Assembly: GCA_903900795.1 (NCBI GenBank)
Contig: CAIUOO010000067.1
Location: forward strand, 1 to 47,778
Direction of reading: 5' to 3'
Source: an uncultured Gemmatimonadota bacterium
Lineage (GTDB): Bacteria > Gemmatimonadota > Gemmatimonadetes > Gemmatimonadales > Gemmatimonadaceae
Length of the DNA: 47,778 nucleotides
Below are positions 42,243-47,778 of this stretch, in pieces (position 1 is the first letter of the stretch; every line of letters starts with the position of its first letter). The translations under genes were made by a program, and so were the position numbers. The notes beneath the pieces are model-generated. The model made no database searches, was not told where the DNA came from, and saw only the letters and a program-made list of their open reading frames with translations.

Positions 42243-43862
42243 GTGTCCGAGCCTTTGAACGTGCCGCCTCGCGAGAACGGCGTCGCGGCACGTTCGCACA
42301 TTCTGCCGCCGCCAGGAGACCGCGCGTTCGCGTTGGTCGCGCTGCTCGTCTTCGCCGGAATCACGACGATCCTGTCGACGTGGCACGAGCCGTGGCACGA
42401 CGAACTGCAAGCGTGGCGAATTGCGCTGGACAGCGCGAGTCTTGCGGAACTCGTGCGAAATGTACGCTACGAGGGACACCCGCTTTTCCCATTCCTGCTG
42501 TTACGTGCACTCGGGCTGGTGTCGCGGGCCTGGACCTCCGTCGTCATCGCGCATGTGCTGATCGCCTGCGGCAATGCGTGGATCGTGCTGCGATATGCGC
42601 CGTTCAGTCGTTTACATCGGCTGCTGATCATCTTCGGATACTTTTTTGTGTTCGAGTATGCCGTGATTGTGCGGCCCTACGGGCTGGGCATGTTGTTCGG
42701 GTTGGCAGCGTGCGCCGCCTGGTGCGCACCGCGGCGTCGCGGGGCCCTCACGGCCGTCCTGCTGCTGCTCCTCGCCAACACGAGCGCCGTCGGTCTCGCT
42801 CTCGGCCTCGCTCTCGGCTGCGGCTTCCTGTTGGACGCCGCTGAGGATTGGGGTGATTGGAGGTGGTCGCCGCGCGCACGGGCGGGCGCCATGGCTGCGG
42901 GCGTGCTGGTGGTCACGGTGGTGGCGATCACGATGGTATGGTCGATGATGCCGCCCGCCGATTCGGGGTACCGCGGCGGCACGGGGGACAACGCGCGAAA
43001 ACTCCAGTTCGTCGCGCGTTCGATCTCGCTTCCGGCACGTGCCTTCCTGCCGTTCCCGCCCATCGGCGTCGACGGGTCAACGCGTTGGAACAGCTGGGCG
43101 TTTGGCGCGTCACAGACCCAGTTGATCGTCGCCGACCTGGTGGCCGTCGCCCTTGTCCTGGCGGGTGCCCTGGTGGTGGCACGCCGACGTTCGGCACTCG
43201 TCCTCTGGGCGATGGCCGTGGGCGGATTCTATGCCTTTTTTACGCTCCTTCACCCGGGTTCCTTTCGCCATCATGGCTATATCGTCGTCGCGTTCATCGC
43301 GGCGGCCTGGCTTGCGTATGCGCGCCCCTCCAGTCGATGGACGGAATCGCTCGCGCGCGTTCTGCATCGTCTTGAACCCGCGCGAGGACCCCTACTCACC
43401 TTCTTGCTGCTGCCGATGATCGGGGCCGCATGGCAACTCGCATGCGCCGATCGCGACCAGCAGTTCGCCAGCGGCCCGCAGGTCGTCGAAGTGCTGCGCA
43501 GCGAGCACCTGATCGACCTGCCGATTGTGGGAGACGCCTATCCGTGGTCGCAGCCCGTTGCCGCGCTACTCGACCGGCCCGTTTTTCTGCCACGCGAAAA
43601 CCGTGCAACGACCTGGGTCAGCAATGGTTACGTCCGACACGGACTATCGGCCGATGTCATCCTCGACCGCACCATACGCGCTTTCTTCAGGACGCACTGT
43701 CAGGTGGTGGTGCTGGCCAACAACAAGCGGCAGTTTTCGCCGTGGCTTATGCGACGATTAGAGCGCGTCTCACCGCCGCCACCGATGCGGCCGATGAGCG
43801 ACATTGCACTCAGTGTGTGGCTCGCCACCGCCCCGCGCTGCGCCGGCAGCGCGAAGCCCTAG
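42243..43862 (+). CDS. polytopic membrane protein, GT-C glycosyltransferase-like
   Basis: This is a 539-residue integral membrane protein with about ten to eleven hydrophobic helices. The first periplasmic loop has EPWHDELQAWRIA (Asp53-Glu54), the acidic motif position used by lipid-linked-sugar GT-C transferases of the ArnT/PMT type. VRPYGLGMLFGLAA in a later helix and a soluble C-terminal domain of about 110 residues also fit. It would transfer a sugar from a polyprenyl-phosphate donor outside the membrane. The start is GTG 42243 with GAAGGAG 6 nt upstream. Its 3' end overlaps the convergent GT2 gene by 53 nt. I do not recognise a specific family name, so the activity is inferred. Confidence 0.8.
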   Translation: MSEPLNVPPRENGVAARSHILPPPGDRAFALVALLVFAGITTILSTWHEPWHDELQAWRIALDSASLAELVRNVRYEGHPLFPFLLLRALGLVSRAWTSVVIAHVLIACGNAWIVLRYAPFSRLHRLLIIFGYFFVFEYAVIVRPYGLGMLFGLAACAAWCAPRRRGALTAVLLLLLANTSAVGLALGLALGCGFLLDAAEDWGDWRWSPRARAGAMAAGVLVVTVVAITMVWSMMPPADSGYRGGTGDNARKLQFVARSISLPARAFLPFPPIGVDGSTRWNSWAFGASQTQLIVADLVAVALVLAGALVVARRRSALVLWAMAVGGFYAFFTLLHPGSFRHHGYIVVAFIAAAWLAYARPSSRWTESLARVLHRLEPARGPLLTFLLLPMIGAAWQLACADRDQQFASGPQVVEVLRSEHLIDLPIVGDAYPWSQPVAALLDRPVFLPRENRATTWVSNGYVRHGLSADVILDRTIRAFFRTHCQVVVLANNKRQFSPWLMRRLERVSPPPPMRPMSDIALSVWLATAPRCAGSAKP

Positions 43863-44889
43863 AACCGCGCGCCCGCACCCCCCCCGGTGATTCGCCGGGG
43901 ACGGCGCTCCCTAAGGGTCCCGGCGCCGCGCTGGCCAGCGCGGACAGCGAACCCTCGAAATCGAATTCCCAGTGCTGCCCAACGCCGCGCATGACGGCGG
44001 GAGAGTCTGCGACCCTCGCGAGCGGCGATGCGGTCGGTGCGCGGTCCTCCGGGACGTCATCGGGCGTACCCGGTCGCCGCGCGAAAAACGGGGCCAGCAG
44101 CGCCCAGAATGTGGCGGGATCACCCTGGCTGTGCGCGGCCGCTCGATGGGCCGCGTTCCACTCCTCATCCCAGCGCATCCGGAAGGGGCCAGCGCGTGCC
44201 ATCGCGCGTCGGACCTCGATCTTGCGTAGATAATTGGCGGGGCACAGTGCCCGGTACCGGAAGATGGCGGCCGGGAGCATCGATCGGTCGTATACCCCCC
44301 GTGCCCCCATGCGCTCGTGCCGCGACACCCAGCGCTCCGTGGCGCGAAGTCCCCAGCGCCTGAGCGCGAAGGGACCGCCGGTGATCCCGGCATCGTAGCC
44401 GTCACCGGTGATGCACACGCCGGTCGTCCGGCGAAACAACCGGTTCCGACCTTGGTGCAGCCAGAGCGTATCGCGCCCCAGAATGTTGTGGACGGGCAGC
44501 GAGAACAGCAGACGACGCGGGAACGCGTGGGGCAGCGCCGCGATGGCGCCCAACGCGTCTTCGTGCACGACCTCATTCGCTTGCACGTACAGGCAATGAC
44601 TGCTGCGACAATCGGCCAGTGCACGGTTGCTGATGTGCGCAATCACCTCCCCATTGTCTGGCGAGTCGCTCCAACGATCACGTCGAATTCTGATCTTGTC
44701 CGGAAAGTGATTGGCCAGCGCCTGCACGGCTTCCCATGTGCGGTCGGTCGAAAATCCCTCGCTGATGATAAATTCGTCACAGAGGGGCAGCGCCGCGCGC
44801 ACCGACTCGATGAACGGATAGCCGAGTGCCTCCACGTTGCGCGCAATGGTGAAGCCCGAGATCGTGGATGTGCCTATGCGCAACGGCAT
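43810..44889 (-). CDS. family 2-like glycosyltransferase
   Basis: This is a 359-residue protein. The N-terminal part follows GT-A lines: TISGFTIARNVEALGYPFIESVRAALPLCDEFIISEGFSTDRTWEAV, then HCLYVQANEVVHEDALGAI, where the usual DXD is replaced by QANEV. This is the subtype that acts on glycan or protein acceptors without a clear metal motif. The last ~90 residues (ASAAPGPLGSAVPGESPGG and onward) are low-complexity and basic and may be a non-conserved tail. A GC-rich hairpin (43882-43900) sits inside the tail and close to the convergent gene's stop. It is the last gene of the minus-strand operon, 24 nt after the GT4 stop. Confidence 0.82.
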   Translation of the reverse strand: MPLRIGTSTISGFTIARNVEALGYPFIESVRAALPLCDEFIISEGFSTDRTWEAVQALANHFPDKIRIRRDRWSDSPDNGEVIAHISNRALADCRSSHCLYVQANEVVHEDALGAIAALPHAFPRRLLFSLPVHNILGRDTLWLHQGRNRLFRRTTGVCITGDGYDAGITGGPFALRRWGLRATERWVSRHERMGARGVYDRSMLPAAIFRYRALCPANYLRKIEVRRAMARAGPFRMRWDEEWNAAHRAAAHSQGDPATFWALLAPFFARRPGTPDDVPEDRAPTASPLARVADSPAVMRGVGQHWEFDFEGSLSALASAAPGPLGSAVPGESPGGVRARGSRASRCRRSAGRWRATH

Positions 44890-44913
44890 GCGTGTCCCGG
44901 CGGTGCCATGCCA

Positions 44914-46068
44914 TCAGCCATGACAGCACGCCTCGAGCACGGCACGCCACTGCGGGGCGAGGCGTGCAGCCGAATAGTGCTCGCGAATGCGTGTCTGCAG
45001 CACGCGAGCCTTGGCAAAGGCGGCCGCGCGGTTCTCATGGACGTCACGAAGGGCATCGACCGCCGACTCATGGTCGGCGTCGGCCCAGGACTGCTCCGAC
45101 GTAAAGAATCCTTCAAACCAGTTGACCGTGCAGGGCACCATCGTGTGGTCGACCACATGCGACAGCTCAGGGTCGAGGAATTCCGTCTGCCCACCGAAAC
45201 CCGTCATCACCACGGGGTTCCCCAGCGCGGCCGCCTCGAACGCCCCCAGCCCCCAGCCTTCCGCATGACACAACGACGTGTAACAATGGCTGTGCACATG
45301 CAGGTTCACGATACCCGCACGGGGGTCGTGTCCTGTCAGCAGTCGAATGGGCGCGCGCGAGTCGTATTCCCGACGAAGCCGTGCTAACGAGCGCGCGCTG
45401 GTGTTCCACGCATTCACCACGTGCCTCACAGCGAACCGACGGCTCAGCCTCGACAGGTCCTTCGCGCTGGTCTTGAGCACGAGTTCGGTGTCATCGGCAC
45501 GATCGAACGCCGAGAGATACGCCCGGACCAGTCGGTCGATGGCCTTCCGGCTGGTCCAGAGTCCGATGGAGTAAAACACGGTCTTACGGCCCGTCGGCTC
45601 GGGCTTCTCGCGGTACATGTCCTCCGCAAGGGTATGTGGGATGACATGAACGGGTACGTCCACCCCGGAATGCCGGAATACCTGCGCGTTCCAACGACAC
45701 GGCACGATCACCGCGTGCGCGCGGTTCAGCAGTGTGTCCCATCCGGCCGGGAGTCGGTCGGACTCCCAGACGGTGTGCACGATGAGGCGATGCGTACCGT
45801 ACCGCTCGAACCAGTGCTCCAACTGATTTGGCATCATGTGGAGCACGACGGCGTCAGGACGCGACGGCGCCTTGCGGCGCGCATCGAGCAATGGGTCGGG
45901 TGGCAGGGGGCCGTGGTAGCTCTGCATGCGCCCGTCGCGCCAGCCGATGGGCTCCCAGGACACCTCGACTCCGGCGAGCACCAAGGTGCGGATCGCTTCG
46001 CGACCGGCCACGGCGAAGCCGGAGTGCCCCGCCTCAACCACGTAGTGAATGCGCAAGGGTGCGCTCAT
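44914..46068 (-). CDS. glycosyltransferase family 4-like
   Basis: This is a 384-residue GT-B protein. RIHYVVEAGHSGFAVAGREAIRTLVLAGVEVSW opens the acceptor domain. VWESDRLPAGWDTLLNRAHAVIVPCRWNAQVFRHSGVDVPVHVIPHTL is the interdomain stretch often seen in GT4 relatives annotated as glycosyltransferase-like. GWGLGAFEAAALGNPVVMTGFGGQTEFLD gives the donor-side Glu motif. The ATG overlaps the upstream GT32 stop by 4 nt. This mirrors the coupling at 34.1 kb, although the sequences of the two GT4 partners are not close. Confidence 0.9.
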   Translation of the reverse strand: MSAPLRIHYVVEAGHSGFAVAGREAIRTLVLAGVEVSWEPIGWRDGRMQSYHGPLPPDPLLDARRKAPSRPDAVVLHMMPNQLEHWFERYGTHRLIVHTVWESDRLPAGWDTLLNRAHAVIVPCRWNAQVFRHSGVDVPVHVIPHTLAEDMYREKPEPTGRKTVFYSIGLWTSRKAIDRLVRAYLSAFDRADDTELVLKTSAKDLSRLSRRFAVRHVVNAWNTSARSLARLRREYDSRAPIRLLTGHDPRAGIVNLHVHSHCYTSLCHAEGWGLGAFEAAALGNPVVMTGFGGQTEFLDPELSHVVDHTMVPCTVNWFEGFFTSEQSWADADHESAVDALRDVHENRAAAFAKARVLQTRIREHYSAARLAPQWRAVLEACCHG

Positions 46069-46874
46069 GCAGATGCGCTCCGCCAGCTGCCGAAGGTGAG
46101 ATGCTGAAACAGCCGGCCGGCCTCCGACTCATCGAGGACGACGAGATCGCTCGTCTCGCGCGCTCGCTGAATCACTTCCGTGACGACATCAGGACCGGTG
46201 GTATACAACACGTCATAATCGGTGTGAACATCGAGCGCCGATCGCTGGGCGAGCAGTGCGATGATGGCGCCGAGCAGCGGATGCCCCGCCACCGCGCCCA
46301 GAAAAAAATTGGCGATGCGCTCTGTATACTCTGCGCGTCCGTTGCGGATGGGTTCCTGAGAGCCGATGCGGCGCGCTTGTTGCGGCGTCAACGTGGTTTC
46401 GACACAGGCGAGCACGCCGGCGCCGGCATGTTCGCGCCGCACGCGGTCGATGCCAGCACCGCAGCGCACGTCCAGATCGACATAGAAGCCGCCGAGACGG
46501 TAGAGGAGGAGGTATCGCAACAGATCTGCCCGCTGGACGTTGCGCGGGAGTGCCTGATAAAGCGCCCAGTGTTCCGGGCTTTCGCGTTGGATAAAAGCTT
46601 CCGCGGTCACCCTGTTCCAGCACACGATCGTCCATTCGCGCGGCGGGTGCCGACGTCTCCATCCTCCCAGAATCAACCGGCCGTGCCACGGGATGCGTCG
46701 GGACTCCCACAGGCCGAACACCGTGTGGATGACTCGCGGAATGCCGCGCGTCTCACCCGCGCCTGCCCCCTCGGGTGCGATAGCTGGTGTGTACGCCGAG
46801 GCGACACGCCCGATGCCCCACGCGAAGTCAGGGAGAGACCGAAGCTGCGCGGCACGCGCGCGCAGGCTCATCAT
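46065..46874 (-). CDS. GT32-like glycosyltransferase (DXD sugar-binding)
   Basis: This is a 269-residue protein. GIPRVIHTVFGLWESRRIPWHG resembles the IPKIIHQTW opening of the family. The core RADLLRYLLLYRLGGFYVDLDVRCG carries the DLD motif, and NFFLGAVAGHPLLGAIIALL follows. It is distinctly related to the GT32 at 34.1 kb, with the same D-L-x-R-x-x-x-L-x-R-x-GG-x-Y-x-DLD layout. It starts inside the stop of the upstream GT4 and ends inside the start of the downstream GT4, so all three are translationally coupled. The N-terminal ~40 residues are an extension ahead of the domain. Confidence 0.9.
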   Translation of the reverse strand: MMSLRARAAQLRSLPDFAWGIGRVASAYTPAIAPEGAGAGETRGIPRVIHTVFGLWESRRIPWHGRLILGGWRRRHPPREWTIVCWNRVTAEAFIQRESPEHWALYQALPRNVQRADLLRYLLLYRLGGFYVDLDVRCGAGIDRVRREHAGAGVLACVETTLTPQQARRIGSQEPIRNGRAEYTERIANFFLGAVAGHPLLGAIIALLAQRSALDVHTDYDVLYTTGPDVVTEVIQRARETSDLVVLDESEAGRLFQHLTFGSWRSASA

Positions 46875-47778
46875 GTGCGTTCGAAGAGATCGGTGATCGT
46901 TCCCGCGATCGCTTCGGGTCGGTAGTGCGTCGACCAGCGCGCCATGGCCGCAGCGGCCAACGACTCACGAAGGCCAGCCGACTGGGCGAGCCTGAGGCAT
47001 TGCGCCGCGAACACTTCGGGGGAGTCGGCCAGCAACAGATGGACTTCATCGTCCACGGCAATGCCCTCGGCGCCCACCGTGGTGGACACCACGGGGATCC
47101 CACGCGCGAACGCTTCCAACAGCTTGATGCGTGTGCCGCCGCCGCCCCGAATCGGCACGACCGCTACATCCACCTCGCGATACGCCACGCCTATGTCCGG
47201 GACGGGCCCCTCGTAGACGGCGTGCGCGGTGGCCGCGATCGTGTCCTGTAACTCGCGACGTGCCATGGCGCCGACGAAGCGAAACCGCACCGCGCCCTGC
47301 ATGCCCGCGACCACCAGTGGGATGACCTCGCGGCACAGCCACATCGCGGCATCGTGATTCGGGAAGTAGCCGAAGGCCCCGATGAACAGGAACGTGACCG
47401 GGGCGGTCGCACGCATGGCCTCGCGCGGCGGTGCGGCCGGGTAGACGTTTGGCAGCACCGCGAGGCGATGTGGGTCGAGGGTGCCCGCGAGCCGATCGCG
47501 GTCGATGGCGGATGCCACGAAGACGCCGTCGCAGCCGGGCAAGACCCGCGCTTCCAACTCATGGTAAAACTGCGACTCCGCGTCGAGGATCGCGGCCATG
47601 TCGCGCTGACCCCGCGCTCGGTAGAGGCCACCGATACGCTGGCGCGTTACCGATTCGATATCGTCGAGATCGATGTACAGCCGTGCACCAGGCATCGTCT
47701 CCAGCAGCGCGCTCGCCACGGGGTAGAGATAGAGCCGAAACAGCACGATGCGGCGGCAGTACAGGGGCGAGCGGTGAC
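46871..47778 (-). CDS. glycosyltransferase family 4, N-terminal part beyond the window
   Basis: The reading frame stays open to the window edge: upstream of the track start (GTG 47746) it continues as HRSPLYCRRI with no stop, so the true start lies outside. The visible part has ARLYIDLDDIESVTRQRIGGLY, CDGVFVASAIDRDRLAG, VTFLFIGAFGYFPNHDAAMWLCREV and RGGGGTRIKLLEAFARGIPVVSTTVGAEGI. This is the GT4 subtype of the exopolysaccharide EpsH1/PEP-CTERM kind. It is the first visible gene of the minus-strand operon and is coupled to the GT32 gene by a 4-nt overlap. Confidence 0.9.
   Translation of the reverse strand, partial: HRSPLYCRRIVLFRLYLYPVASALLETMPGARLYIDLDDIESVTRQRIGGLYRARGQRDMAAILDAESQFYHELEARVLPGCDGVFVASAIDRDRLAGTLDPHRLAVLPNVYPAAPPREAMRATAPVTFLFIGAFGYFPNHDAAMWLCREVIPLVVAGMQGAVRFRFVGAMARRELQDTIAATAHAVYEGPVPDIGVAYREVDVAVVPIRGGGGTRIKLLEAFARGIPVVSTTVGAEGIAVDDEVHLLLADSPEVFAAQCLRLAQSAGLRESLAAAAMARWSTHYRPEAIAGTITDLFERT

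Noticed and set aside
43882-43900. CCCCGG/CCGGGG hairpin near the end of the GT-C-like gene
   Set aside because: Short, no T-run, and inside the GT2 coding tail; GC-rich chance pairing is as likely as a terminator, so it was not listed as a feature.
1-47778. CRISPR arrays, tRNA or rRNA genes, insertion sequences
   Set aside because: No spaced direct-repeat array, cloverleaf-like sequence with a TTCGA T-loop in context, or transposase reading frame was seen by eye; a covariance search would be needed to exclude small RNAs.

Overview
The window is GC-rich, densely packed bacterial chromosome. The gene style (exported M20 peptidases, a PIG-L deacetylase with a long C-terminal extension, a Tat-signal TldD with a TldE partner, a small membrane ORF coupled to a sodium:solute symporter, an unaccompanied sucA) fits a Gemmatimonadota-like organism. 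That placement is an inference from gene content only. I saw no rRNA, tRNA, CRISPR array or insertion sequence.

Region 1 (1-16.8 kb) is mostly housekeeping. It holds a partial aldo/keto reductase, the MsrP-MsrQ periplasmic methionine sulfoxide repair pair with an RNA methyltransferase gene 2 nt downstream, and then a vitamin-salvage locus. In that locus a TPP riboswitch sits directly on the ribosome-binding site of a TonB-dependent receptor gene. Divergent from it lie a PnuC-family transporter, a NadR-kinase-like P-loop protein and a small membrane protein. The riboswitch makes thiamine (or a precursor or phosphate ester) the likely substrate. Next come an M20 peptidase, a VapBC-type toxin-antitoxin pair with possible operator repeats, a DUF2256 mini-protein, a soluble GAF histidine kinase, sucA and a large secreted PIG-L deacetylase.

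Region 2 (16.7-34.9 kb) is the accessory highlight. It carries four PAPS-type sulfotransferase-like genes interleaved with nine glycosyltransferases (two of them GT2, one GT32), an acyltransferase 3 and two methyltransferase-like domains, one fused to a GT2. A cysQ gene lies at its edge. CysQ hydrolyses PAP, the by-product of PAPS-dependent sulfation, so the set reads as a sulfated-glycan or sulfated-glycolipid pathway. Each sulfotransferase is directly followed by a glycosyltransferase gene, often with overlapping start and stop codons. No Wzx, Wzy, ABC exporter or initiating phosphoglycosyltransferase is in view.

Region 3 (35.0-41.9 kb) has a sodium:solute symporter with a 35-residue membrane peptide gene upstream, a vestigial receiver-like reading frame, an exported M20 peptidase, and tldD-tldE in which only TldD has a Tat signal. 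A 96-nt stretch with a near-perfect inverted repeat follows.

Region 4 (42.2 kb to the end) begins a second glycan locus: a polytopic GT-C-like protein, then a minus-strand operon of GT4, GT32, GT4 and GT2. It repeats the GT32-GT4 coupling seen at the end of region 2. The first gene of this operon runs off the window.
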